Of a DNA stretch of 64,000 nt, positions 10,434 to 22,045 are shown piece by piece. Made by a program: the position numbers and the translations under genes. Source of the stretch: Taxillus chinensis. Taxonomy: Eukaryota; Streptophyta; Magnoliopsida; Santalales; Loranthaceae. How positions within the stretch are numbered: the stretch's first letter is position 1; each line of letters begins with the position of its first letter. The DNA lies in the NCBI GenBank assembly GCA_023512835.1, contig CM042088.1, positions 53,131,579 through 53,195,578 on the forward strand. Direction: 5' to 3'. The notes under the pieces are model-generated. The model was not told the DNA's origin and searched no databases. It saw nothing but the letters and a program-made list of their open reading frames with translations.

Positions 10434-12884
10434 ATGGCTTCTCGATTTCACCTTCAATTGACTGCATTCTTCGTCTTCTTCGGCTGCTTTTCATCGTCGA
10501 CGGGTCTGGTTTCGACTCCACGGCTTAATCCTACATATCCTAAAGCAATTTCCGTACGTTGTCGATCTCTGTTTTAAATTCTAGCATTTACCCAGCAATT
10601 TTAGGTAATTCTATTGCGTTCAGCTTCAATTCATATGGGATTTTTGAATGACGAAGCAAATGGTTTTTGAGATATTTTTAAGAAAACAAAACAGTGGTGA
10701 ATCTCTGGAGTTCTAGGCAGCCTTGCCGCTACCACAGGTCCACAACGCACAATGGAGCGACTGCTAGGCCGCCCTTCTTTTCCAAAACAAAAGATAAAAA
10801 ATCAAATTACTGCTTGCAGTTGTTTTATTGTGACGCTTGAGGGCATCTGTGTTGGTTCTATGATTAGTTGATCAATGTGCCTCTAAAACATTATTAAAAA
10901 ATGATTATACATGAGGAGACTGTTCAAGAACTTTGCTTAACAAGTATCGAAACATGATTGGGAATTAGTTTTTCTCTTGTGTGACGTTTTCAGGACATTG
11001 TCAATCTTCTGTAACCATCCTTAAAAGAAAAAAAAAATAGGTGGCTTGATACGGGTGTATAAATTGATGTAATTAATGAATAATTTGTAGTGTAATACGG
11101 GTTTGGCTAATAGCGCTTTTAAATTTATTCCAGGATTTGAAAGAAGCTATCGTTAGGGGGTTAGGATTTCAGGCAGATGACATCAAGGTTTCCGGGTTTG
11201 ATACCAGAGATGCGCTTGTTGGGCACTCAGTGGCTTATGAATTTGATGTTGAGATCGACAATAAGGTTCTTCCGTTAAAGCTCTTAGAGGATGTGAGCCA
11301 GTGGGAATATGTCGATTTGCCGATATTTCAGGCTGAGGATTCTTTGAGGACAGGTGATGAGAAGGCATCATTGGTTGAGGAGCGAAAACCAAACAGTCAT
11401 TCGCCTGTTTTGGAACCATTTCAACTGGCTGGGCCTATGGAGCTATGGATTCAGGATGCCAAAGACATAAGGCTTTCTTTGCCTGTGAGTTATTGTTCTG
11501 TTTTGTCTGATCTTATTTATTTGACAATCTGATTAGCATAATGCTAGTTCTGGTATATAAGTATATTCTGAAAGGCCTCTTATTCTCCATGGGGTGAATT
11601 AAAAAAGTAATCTGGTTTGCCCATGTTTAGGCTAAGATCATACCATGTTAAATTTGCTGTTTTCAATAGGAGTGTCTCTGCACAATCATTATCAAAATAT
11701 TCAAACCAAGTAGATTGGGAACTATAAGAATTTGAGTATTGTAACTGTGTGCTAGTTATATTTTAGCTGGTTGGGAATTCTTGAGGGAGTACTTCAGTGT
11801 ATAAATTTTGACCGTAATTGACAGTTGATGTGATAAAGTTCATATTTGTTGCGTGTCATGGGCTTAAACACGTCCCTTTATTTTTTATTTAATATTGAAA
11901 TTATATTTTAGGAAACGACCATAAACACTACACAATTCTCCGAATAAAAGATGTGGGGAGGATATTGTGCCCAACTTGTGTTTACTTTTTGGAGTGAGAA
12001 TCCTTGTCATGGTTCTTGCCTACTATGAGTGGTTGATCTCTAATGTTATTTCACTTAAACAGCACGATGTGGATGCTGGTGTTTTGAAGAGAGTGATCTT
12101 AGCAGATGGTGCAGTGGTTACTGTCAAGGGTGCGAGATCAGTCAGTCTGCGCCGCCCTCTAGATTTACCGCTCCCCTTAAACAGAAGCCATAGTGGCCTA
12201 GCCTCTGGTCTCCTCACACTGGCTGATCGTCTTCACCATGCTTCCTGCACTCAGGACCCTACTCTTCTCTCCCTTGGCATTGTTGGTCCAACCTCCCTCA
12301 CTTCCCCTTCCTCGTCCTCATCAAATGAGAATAAACTAAAACTTAAGCGCCTTGGGCCAGGCCTCGTAGAATTATCGTCACCATCAAAAGCCAAAGTTCT
12401 TGATGCCCCCTCTGCCGTTGATCTTCAATATGACGCCTCCTCTGTGTTGACTTCTAAACATTTTCCAACAATGTGGCCAGTGGCTTCAATTAATGGCTCA
12501 AACGCAAACTTGCGTGGTTTTGAAGCACTCCTTACCTCCGTGCTCGGTCGTAGGGCGCACAAGGAAGGTTCTTTCAAGCTATTAAAGGCGGATGTATCAG
12601 CTGAAACCTTCGTGAGGATTGGTTTCAGCATGGAGAAGAAACTGAAAGAAGGGGATGGTTTCAACTTTGAAGGCTTTCCCAAGTGGAGGACGAAGCCAGA
12701 GGCGGTGAGGATGCATTTTGAGGTTCTGGGTAAGGTGGACGGCAAGAAAGTCGTGCCAGAGAAGATAATGCAGGTTAACCCAGTTGAGATAGAGGATACA
12801 GTGGCCTCTAATGTTCTCAGGGGAAACACGACCACCTATGCAGTTCCTACTGTGCATCCTCCTCCAATCTCCTTCACTCTGTAA
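10434..12884 (+). CDS. TIN1: Tunicamycin-induced protein 1 (TIN1) homologue
   Basis: Three phase-0 exons (10434-10553, 11134-11484, 12063-12884) give 430 residues, close to the Arabidopsis TIN1 length. Exon 1 supplies a hydrophobic signal peptide (residues 1-25) and the NPTYPKAIS segment. Exon 2 carries GLGFQADDIKVSGFDTRDAL and a WEYVDLP motif. Exon 3 begins HDVDAGVLKRVILADGA and holds RRPLDLPLPLNR, LKRLGPGLVELSS and MWPVASINGSNANL, the hallmark blocks of this plant-specific family. NGS and NTT are possible N-glycosylation sites. The protein should enter the ER. TIN1 is known as an ER-stress-induced gene that affects pollen surface morphology; its biochemical activity is unknown. The open frame extending 5' of exon 3 (from 11967) is intronic. 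All splice sites are canonical. Confidence 0.93.
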
Positions 12885-14091
12885 TTTGTAGTTTTACTCA
12901 AAGTCCAAGTGTAAAGATGTGGGGAATTATGGCTCATTTTTTCATCCCTGATGTTTTTCACGTGTACAAATTGATTGGTGAAAAATGGAGAGGGTGGAAT
13001 GACTAACAAAATAGCACTCGTGTAAATATTTCATGAAATGAAAATTCTAAGGGAGCAGTACATACGTGATACTTAAGTTTATTTAATTTTTATGAAATCA
13101 GATTTTGTTGTGTACATGCCTACATGGATTTGTGTGTTTATATAATTGAATTGATTTTTTTTTTTTTTTTGATAATTTTTGTCTTCTTGTTTTTTCATTG
13201 TTTACTACAACTGTGCCTGTGGTATTAAAGCTAAAGCTCTAGTGATGGTAAAAGCAACTTCGGTATATAGGCTCCAACCCCAACCCAAACATGGACACTG
13301 AAAAATTGCTAGACCGCCGTTGCCTCTCCTTGGAATTTGGAAATCACTTGCTGCGAAAAACAGTGATTCCATTTTTAATGATAATTGAAAGAGGTAGTCG
13401 TGCGTGTGTCGGCGTGTGGCGGTAGATGACTGCGCAACAATATATTATATGTTTTGTTTTTTTTTAAATCATATAATATACATGCTAATTAAACTCCAAT
13501 CAATTAATTTGATAATTTTTTAAATTTTATTTATTTATTTTATTTGTTTTAGAAGTAGAAACGTGGGAGGACACGTCGCTGCCTGAAGTCTCTTTTGGTG
13601 TGCGAATCAAACACGCCACTAAACTAAAAAGTGTAGGGTCCACCCTGCTTCGCTGTAACCCCTTCTCAATATTTCTGTCCACGTGGCTGCATCCCGTGAC
13701 CCCAGTCAACCCCGTCGGCCGCGAGCAGTATCTCTCTTTTTCTGTCTCTATCATCTGTCATCTATGTTCTATGCTCCGATATTATTTTTTATTTGTTCAC
13801 AACTAAATTTGAACTTAAAATATTATTATTTATTTCTTCGCCTTGAGCTTAAAATAATTTTTTTAAATGAATCGCCTCATTTAACGCATAGGACAATTTG
13901 ACTTGATAAATACTTTTTTTAGTTTTTATTTATATATTTACATTCAAATTTATTTTAATTTCAATTTTTATTTATGGGATTGAAATTTAGTTTGTAGGCA
14001 TATGAATCGGCATCCAATTACGAACTATTAGGATCGAGCCAAGGTATAGACTCATCCGTACATCACAATATATGGTTGAGGGTGTTAATAT
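12885..14091. other. Intergenic DNA after TIN1
   Basis: The first 200 bases are the TIN1 3' UTR. A GC-richer patch at 13380-13760 has short open frames on both strands, none with a recognisable domain. The rest is AT-rich. Confidence 0.45.
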
Positions 14092-14247
14092 CTGTTTATC
14101 GTAAGCTATGCGATTGTCATTTTTTAAGTAGATCTTTTACATCAGAAAATAAACTAGATATTATCGATGGTGTTAATATCTGTTTATCATATGTTTTGTG
14201 ATTGCTATTTTTAAGTGAATCCTTCACATAAAAAATAAGCTAGATAT
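14092..14247. repeat. Two diverged 78-bp tandem units
   Basis: The block starting GTGTTAATATCTGTTTATC at 14092 recurs at 14170. Both units end in CTAGATATTA. They lie just before a copia gag remnant and may be part of its LTR. Confidence 0.65.
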
Positions 14248-14408
14248 TAGATTTTTCATCCTATGGAGCTGCTGCAAAAATTATATTTGAGAGCTATTCT
14301 AGTATATCATTACTATTCGCATAATTAGGTGCATGTCTAAAGAGGAGGTACTTTTCACGTGAAATAGTGAAAGTTATTCTGTAGGCAACAACAGTTCGTG
14401 ATATGAGC

Positions 14409-15340
14409 AATGGCAGCAAAGGTTGATATCGGTAAATTTGACGATACAAAATTTTTGATATAGAAATTGAAGATGAGAGCAATATTAATAAAAGATAATT
14501 GCTTGGAGGCCATTGGTGCACAGGCAACGAAGATTACAAATAACAAAAAGTAGAAAAGAATGGATGCACTGACTCTTTCGAATTTGCATATAGGTTTTTC
14601 TGATGGTATTTTATCGGGCATAGAGGAGAAAGAAACTGCAAAAGAAGTTTGAGATCACCTCATCAAACTATACGAAGCCAAGTCACTTTACAACAAAATT
14701 TTCTTGAAGAGAAAGTTGTACACGCTACATATGTCTGAATTTACATCGGTCACAAAGCATTTGCATTTTGTGACATCATTATGTTCTCAACTTGCAACGT
14801 TGGGACATATTGTTTCACCACATGAACGGGCTGAAATTCTACTCTAGAGTCTACCTGATTCATATGACTAACTCATCATTAACCTAACTAATGGTATCCT
14901 CACAGGTATCTTGGTTTTTGATGATGTTGCTACTTCAGTGCTTGAAGAAGAAAGCAGATGGAAAAGCAGGGAAGATAGACAAACAAGTTCATAATAAGTA
15001 AAAGCTTTGTTTATCATGCGAGGAAGGTCAGTGAAGCGTGATTTCAGTTGGAGTCACAAACAAGAGAGGTCAAAATCCAAGAGTAAGAAGATTTTTAAGT
15101 GTTACAATTGCAGCAAGAAGGGGCACTTCAAAACTAAGTGTTGACTCAAATGTTACAATTGCAGCAGGAATATCTCATGGGTGCATTGCCGAAGCTGATA
15201 TTCTTTATAGTGAAGCAGCAACAGTTCTCAAGGATAGATTGGAGCTCACTAATGCTTGGATCATGAATTCTGAAGCAACGTGGCATATAACCTCTCATAG
15301 AGATTGGTTTCACATATATGAACCTACATGGGCCACTAAT
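14409..15340 (+). pseudogene. Decayed Ty1/copia gag and protease start
   Basis: The stretch begins with an ATG reading MAAKVDIGKFDDTKFLI, typical of plant copia gag. It continues through a UBN2-like body interrupted by several stops. A zinc knuckle CYNCSKKGHFKTKC (Cx2Cx4Hx4C) follows near 15100. Next comes a WIMNSEATWHITSHRDWF-like stretch near 15260, where a protease would read WILDSG, so the catalytic Asp-Ser-Gly is lost. A TRIM insertion at 15341 marks the end. It cannot make a functional polyprotein. Confidence 0.75.
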
Positions 15341-16026
15341 TGTTGGGAATTTATCCCACATGGAAAGAATTGGGGAAGTCATGGAGGTTAATATAGTGGA
15401 GTAAGCCCAAATTGTCATAACTCATTTTGAAGTCATGTGGGCCAATGTGGCGAACCCGAAGCGGATAATATTATGACATACAAGTGGCCTGCAACTTGGT
15501 TTGATCCTAATAAATTGTATTAAAGCCTAATTATCCTCGAACAGGTATTTCATGATATCGAACGACGTGTCCCGTGGTGTGCGGCGGTATTGGATTGGAA
15601 TACAATCCCCTATCACCAGGTGATCGAACTAGTATGATCTCAATTAGGATGTGGATCGAGGGGGAGCTGTAAGAAAAATTCTATGATGGTCTCATATGGT
15701 GACAGCTTAATTCCATAGGTGTGTCCTATGATGTGGTTCGATGTGTGACAAAGGGGGAGATTGTTGGGGAGTTGTCTCACATGGAAAATTTTGGGAAAGC
15801 CAAGATGGTTAATATAGTGGAATAAGCCCAAATTGTCACAACGTGTTTTAAAGTCGTACGGGTTGATATGGTGAGCTTGCACTTTGACCCGCCATATGGG
15901 CTGATGCATTTTAAAGTGGGCCACCATACGGGCCGATGTGGCGTGCCTGCACCTTAGGCCGATGTATTTTAAGGCGGACAATATTATGATATACGGGTGA
16001 GCCTACATCTTAGCCCAATCCTAATA
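15341..16026 (+). mobile_element. TRIM retroelement, plus orientation
   Basis: The LTR at 15341-15512 starts TGTTGGGAATTTATCCCACA. It is followed by a degenerate initiator-Met primer site (TTGTATTAAAGCC against the usual TGGTATCAGAGCC) and a short non-coding core. The polypurine tract AAAGGGGGAGA precedes a second LTR at 15762-16026. The second LTR is longer because of internal duplications of a GGGCCGATGTGG-type word. It is the same family as the TRIMs at 35381, 56076 and 56865. The flanks CTAAT and CTAGC are only partly alike, so the target duplication has decayed or the right end is misplaced. Confidence 0.75.
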
Positions 16027-16261
16027 CTAGCCTGATTAACTCATTGAATTAAAAATCTTTATTTAATTTATTTTGTGTTTTCTTCTATTTCAAATTCAAT
16101 GTGATACCGTAATGATAATAATAAGGTAAAAGGGCAACAAATAATTTCATGCATGTATAAATTATTATATATAATTTATATTTATTTTACCAATAAGTTT
16201 ATATTAAATTTCGTTAGCATTACAATAAAGCTCTAACTTCATTTTTATATCATTTAACAAT

Positions 16262-16540
16262 GTCAGGGTTAAAGAATGACAATTCTGGCCCAAACCGCCT
16301 TGACTTAGGCCCTTTTTTCCTACCCCGATGAGATAACGGGATGGTCATGGATATTGGCCGTCCTGCTCCGACCTAACATTTTAAAATATTTTTACTTTAA
16401 AATATCTGACCTGACATGCCTTGTGACCGCCCTAACCCGCCGCACTCATTAGCCCCGCCCCACTTTGATCGAAACTCGTCTGGTACAGATTTGGGTCACC
16501 CACTATCAGGTCCTGATTTGACTCGTTGTCATCCCTAGGA
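16262..16540. repeat. hAT-like non-autonomous repeat
   Basis: A GC-richer block begins AGGGTTAAAGAATGACAA and ends GACTCGTTGTCATCCCT. The ends are roughly inverted (GGGxTGACAA), a pattern frequent in plant hAT-derived repeats rich in CCGACC/CCCGCC words. It is non-coding. Boundaries are approximate and the class is tentative. Confidence 0.4.
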
Positions 16541-17369
16541 TAATCCATATATAATAATTTTATATCATATATTTTATTTTTTTTTCTTGCATTTTTTTAG
16601 TGATTTGGTTCATTTTAAGATATTTATATTTATATTATATGCAGAGAGTTATTTAGGTGTCTTTTGTTTTCTATTTTTTTATTTGGATACTTTTTAATAA
16701 ATTTTTTTAATGTTATGAAAGTATTGTTTTTAATTAATTATTTTATTTTTTAAATTAAAGTTTGAGTACTATTATAATATGCTTTAAATGTCTTTAATTA
16801 ATTGATAATTTTAATTCATAAATTATTTTTTGTATGATATTTTATGTAATTTAAAGTTGTTATATAATTGTTTATAGTTAGGTGATATATATATATTTTT
16901 ATTATAATTACATTATTATTTTTATTAGTTAAATTAAATTTTGCATTAATTCGTCAATATATGTTTATTTTAAAAAAAGTTTCGTGGTTTTAATTAATTA
17001 ATTTTATTTAATTAGTTGTTTTAGAAAACTTTTAATTTTTTATGCATAATTATACCATAGTATAGTTAAATTAGAAAAATAAATAAATAAATAAATGCCG
17101 GCTTCTCCTCACGTTCCTTTGTAATCATCAAATGGCAGCATGGTGGTCGACTGACTCGGCTCTGCCTCTTCTTCTCCAATCTCTAGTCTCCAGTCGGCAG
17201 TCAAACCAGTGATGCGAGGTGGAAATTTCCCGTACTAGAGAGAAGAGACCAGAATAGACCTACCAAGACCACTCACTCACTGGTGTTTCATGCTGTTACC
17301 TCAAATTTCCAAATACCCCACCCACCAGAAACTGATTCGCCGGATAAAAAGCCTTCTCCGGCGGCGGTC
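16541..17369 (+). promoter_or_regulatory. AT-rich upstream region and 5' leader of the receptor kinase
   Basis: 16541-17090 is very AT-rich with no gene. Base composition shifts abruptly at about 17097, and the GC-richer 17097-17369 probably contains the transcription start and 5' leader. The frame stays open 29 codons upstream of the chosen ATG but without a further ATG. Confidence 0.4.
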
Positions 17370-20300
17370 ATGTCGGAGGAGCCATCACACTTCCGGAGAA
17401 AAGACCGGCGATTCCCGCAACTCTTCACCTTGATGCTCATTATCTCATTCCTCCTGTGTTTGGCCTGTTCTGTTGTAAGGTCCGACGAGCTCCAGATTCT
17501 CCTCGACTTCAGGTCCGCGCTAGCTGAGTCCAACAAGGACGCGTTCGCCTCCTGGACGACGGTGAATGGCCGCCACGCCTGCAACTTCACCGGAGTCGCC
17601 TGCAACTCGGACGGACTCGTGACGGAACTCGTCCTCCCGGCTTCCCAGCTCCACGGAACACTCCCGCTCGACACGCTGTGCAAGCTCCCGTCCCTGGAGG
17701 TGGTTTCCCTCGAGTCTAACTACCTTTACGGAGCCCTCCCCGTAGGGATCCGAAACTGCTCCCGCCTCAAACACCTGGACCTGAGCAAGAACTTCATCTC
17801 CGGCAGCGTCCCGGACCTGTCCCCTCTCGGGCAGCTCCGGTTCCTGAACCTCAACGGAAGCGCGTTTTCCGGGACATTTCCGTGGAAGTCGCTGCGAAAT
17901 CTAACTGGCCTGGAGTTCCTGAGCCTCGGGGACAACCCGTTCGACCGAACCCCCTTCCCGGAGGAGCTCGCGGGTCTCACCCGCCTCTACTGGCTCTACC
18001 TCACCAACAGCAGCCTCGTGGGCCAACTGCCGGAGGGGATTGGAAACCTAACCCAACTCCGGGACCTGGAACTGTCGGGGAATGAGCTGTTTGGGGAACT
18101 CCCCATGGGGATTTCGAATCTCCGGAATTTGTGGCAACTGGAGCTCTACGACAACAAGTTTGTCGGAAGCCTCCCTGCGGGGTTCGGGAACCTCACCGGC
18201 CTCGTCAACTTGGACGCCTCGCAGAACCGCCTCGAGGGCGGTATAGGAGAGCTGAAATCCATGACCAATCTGGCCTCGCTGCTGCTCTACGAGAACCAGC
18301 TTTCAGGCTCCGTCCCCGAGGAGTTTGGGGACTTCAGGGACCTGCAGGAGTTCTCGCTCTTCTCCAACAGGTTTTCGGGCCCCCTCCCTCGGCGGCTGGG
18401 CTCGTGGTCTGAGTTCCTATACATCGACGTGTCCGACAACTTCTTCTCCGGCGCTATACCCCCGGAAATGTGCCGGAGGAACAGGTTGGTCAAGCTTTTG
18501 CTGCTGGATAACGGGTTCTCCGGCGAGATTCCTGCGACTTACTCCAACTGCACGTCCCTGGAGCGCCTCCGCCTCCGCAACAACTCGCTCTCCGGCGAGG
18601 TTCCGCCTGGGATATGGGGCCTGCCCAATCTTAAGATAATTGATCTCACTTTCAATGGGTTTGAAGGTCCGGTGTCACCCAGCATCGGCCACGCCAAGTC
18701 TTTGGCGCAGGTCTTCCTGTCCGACAATCGGTTCGCCGGCGAGTTGCCGCCGGAGATATCGGGAGTTTCCTCGCTGGCGTCTATAATATTGAAGTCCAAC
18801 CGTTTCACGGGCGGGATTCCGGCTGAGATTGGGAGGTTGAAGAATCTGAATAACCTTCACTTGGAAGGCAACATGTTCTCCGGCACCATGCCGGAGTCCT
18901 TGGGCTATTGTGTTTCCCTCAATGAAATAAATCTCGCCGGGAATTATTTTTCCGGTAACATTCCGGCCACTCTTGGCTCTTTACCCTCTCTTAACTCGTT
19001 AAACCTGTCGAGTAACCAGCTTACGGGTGAGATTCCGGGTAGCTTTTCCTCCTTGAAACTTAGCCTTCTTGATTTGTCCGACAACGGGTTAACCGGGTCG
19101 GTCCCAGATTCTCTGGCTATTGGTCCATTCAATGCTAGCTTCTCCGGAAATCCGGCTCTGTGCAGCCAGATTATCCCAAATATGAGGCCGTGTAACTCAG
19201 ATTCAGCTTCAGGCAAGCGGAGGAGCATTAGAACAGGGATATCTTGCTTTGCAGCTGGAGCAGCTGTCTTGCTGCTCTCCCTAGCATGTGTCTTGTTCAT
19301 GAAGGTGTGGCGTAATGGTCGCGATCGCCAAGGGTCGGGCATGGTCTCTTGGAACATGAAGTCATTCCAGATTTTGAGTTTCACGGAACAAGAGATCATA
19401 GGTTCAATCAAACAGGAGAATTTGATTGGCAAAGGAGGGTCTGGGAATGTGTACAAGGTTGATCTCGGGAATGGCAATGCCCTAGCCGTGAAGCACATTT
19501 GGAAGTCGGAAGCTGACCACCAGGAGAGCTGCCACCAGAGCAGCACGGTGATGCTGGCAAATCAGAAGAGGCGGCGACAGCTGCCTGAGTATGAGGCAGA
19601 GGTTGCGGCACTGAGCTCAATCAGGCACGTCCATGTGGTGAAGCTGTATTGCAGCATCTCGAGCGAGGACTCCAACCTTCTCGTGTATGAGTACATGCCC
19701 AATGGGAGCCTCTGGGACAGGCTGCACTCCAGCTGCCATAAGATGCATTTGGAGTGGGAGGCGCGGTACAACATTGCAGTAGGGGCTGCAAGGGGGCTGG
19801 AATACCTTCACCATGGCTGTGACCACCCAATGATCCACCGCGATGTTAAGTCCAGCAACATTTTGTTGGATGAGCATTTGAAGCCCCGGATTGCTGATTT
19901 TGGGCTAGCCAAGATTATGCCGCCCACTGCATCCACTGATTCCATCCAGGTCATCGCTGGTTCGTATGGCTACATAGCTCCTGGTTAGTACTTTCCTTTT
20001 TCTCTAATTAATTTGGCTATATTCAATGGGTTTGTGTGTGTGCGTGTGTAATATAATGTGACTACCTGTGTGTGTGTGTGTAAATTGTAATATAAGTATA
20101 CTGAACTTGTAATATAATTACTCTGGGCTTAACATGAGTGCAGAGTACGCTTACACAACCAAGGTAACCGAGAAAAGCGATGTGTACAGCTTCGGGGTGG
20201 TGCTAATGGAGCTAGTGACAGGGAGGAGGCCAGTGGAGCCGGAGTTCGGGGATGGCAAGGACATAGTAGGCTGGGTCTGGAGCAAGATTAAAAACGACAA

Positions 20301-20502
20301 CGAGGGTTTGATTGAGCTGGTGGACACCAGCATCCCAGAGGCCCAAAGGGCAGATGCCATCAAGGTGCTGAGAATTGCCGTGCAGTGCGCGTCACAGTTC
20401 TCGGCTTTAAGGCCCTCCATGAGAAGGGTAGTCCAAATGCTGGAAAAGGCCGAGCCTTGCAGGCTCACCGGCATTGTTGTTGAAAAGGGTGGTGAAAGAT
20501 AG
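17370..20502 (+). CDS. LRR receptor-like kinase, RLK7/HAIKU2 clade (LRR-XI)
   Basis: Two exons (17370-19983 and 20144-20502) are split after the first base of the Glu codon in the kinase APE motif. They give 990 residues, close to the 977 of Arabidopsis RLK7. There is a signal peptide at about residues 22-38, an LRR N-cap with SWxxxxxxxCxFxGVxC, and about 20 plant-type LRRs (about 95-590). A membrane helix lies at about 623-645. The kinase has the glycine loop GKGGSGNV, AVKHIW lysine near 708, HRD Asp825 and DFG Asp843, all intact. The C-terminus AEPCRLTGIVV is typical of RLK7, while RRLGSW and EYAYTTKV resemble HAIKU2. RLK7 perceives PIP peptides; HAIKU2 controls endosperm and seed size. The start is ATG at 17370; an in-frame ATG at 17433 (Met22) is an alternative. 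Exon 1 is unusually GC-rich at its 5' end. Confidence 0.95.
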
Positions 20503-20637
20503 GGATCTGTTTGGGTTTCGTGATGTTAGGATGTGCTGAGATCAGGGGAGGGTTCGAATGATACTATGTATGTATGTGTCAGTGTCTCATCAAGTTTTCG
20601 ATTTTGCATTTTGCAGTATAAAGAAAAAAAATTGCAT

Positions 20638-20688
20638 GCAACCGCGAGGCGATTAGACCAAAATTTACTATGGTCTAACCGCGGTTGC
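20638..20688 (+). other. Strong hairpin downstream of the receptor kinase
   Basis: The arms GCAACCGCG + TTAGACCA (20638-20646, 20653-20660) and TGGTCTAA + CCGCGGTTGC (20671-20688) pair over 17 bp with one small bulge and a 10-base loop. It starts 136 bases after the stop codon, probably inside the 3' UTR. It could be an mRNA structure or a small foldback insertion. Confidence 0.7.
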
Positions 20689-20759
20689 GCGGAGATTGCA
20701 GCCCGCAGTTGCATCTACAAATGACCCATTGTATATGGAGGGAGGAGCACATGGATATA

Positions 20760-20957
20760 GGATGGAAACGCATGGAAAATGAGGGGCCAATGAGAAAAAT
20801 TATTTCCTGGGGGTGAAAAATGGGAAATCTACACAAAAGAAATATAAAGACATGAAAATTTGGACTTATTTTTATAAAAATCAGTATGATACTATGATGG
20901 GATTTGCATTAGAAAGGTGTTGAAATTATAAAATTACCTTATTACACAATTTTATAC

Positions 20958-21001
<44 letters not shown>

Positions 21002-22045
21002 AAAGAGAATTTTGTTCTATTTTATCAATGAGAACGAGATTAATTTTTTATTGTAAAATTTTAATTTAAATAGTTAAATTTTGCAATTAATGGTTCATAT
21101 TAGAATTATATTTGAGTATAGTTCGTTACAGTAAATTTATTATAGTTAAATAAAAATTTATTTTGAACGATTAATTTTGATTTGATAGTTCAAATTAAAA
21201 GTTCTAGCCTTACATAATTATATATATATATATATATATATAAAATGGTTTCCAATGAAATGGTCCTAGAGATACTAAATATATGTAAGGACAAAAATAA
21301 TATTTTAAATAATATTAGTTTCTTATATTTTTTTATTTTCATTAAATTATAAAAATTAATTCCTCACCTTTTTCACCCACCAAACAATTTTTTTTTCTTT
21401 TCTTTACACTTTTTCTTTTCACCTAAAATTCTTTTTCTATACTTAGAGTTAATAATATAATAATAAAACATAATATTATAATATTTATCTTCATTGACGG
21501 AAGTTATATATTATAACCATTATTATATTATAAATACAAATCATCTATTTGGGCTCGATTTGCCCTAGCGTGTTTTGCTAAAATGAGCTAAAAAAACTTA
21601 GAATATTAGTACATTTACATTTCATTCATTCATTCTGAAACATTTCAAATTTATCTGCGATTCTGCATAATCATTGCATGATTTCCACACACATTTTCAA
21701 TATCATGGCAGAGAGAAAATGTTCTGGCATACTGGGCAATACCATTTACATACATTTTCAGTTTCATGGCCAAATCCAGATAGAAATAACATTATAAAAC
21801 AAACACTGTAACTCTTAAGAGGAAAAAAAAGAAAACAATATCGTGATATCCTATAATATGTTACAACACTCGAAGACTCAAGACTAGATCAGTAAGTCTC
21901 ACACCAACATATAATGGAGAAGTGCTCCTATGAAACTTAAGCAACCATAATAAATAAATAAATAAATAAATTCAATGAAGCAATTGAACAACATCTCGTA
22001 CCGCATTGCCCCAAGAAGGCAGAAAACAAAAACCCAATCTCACAA
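20760..22045. other. AT-rich intergenic DNA with microsatellites
   Basis: (AT)n tracts lie at about 20957-20999 and 21220-21242. No supported gene is present. The last 150 bases are probably the 3' UTR of the minus-strand gene that ends at 22046. Confidence 0.6.

Noticed and set aside
17283..17369. Upstream extension of the receptor kinase frame
   Set aside because: The frame is open but starts at GTG, which plants do not normally use; the first in-frame ATG is at 17370.
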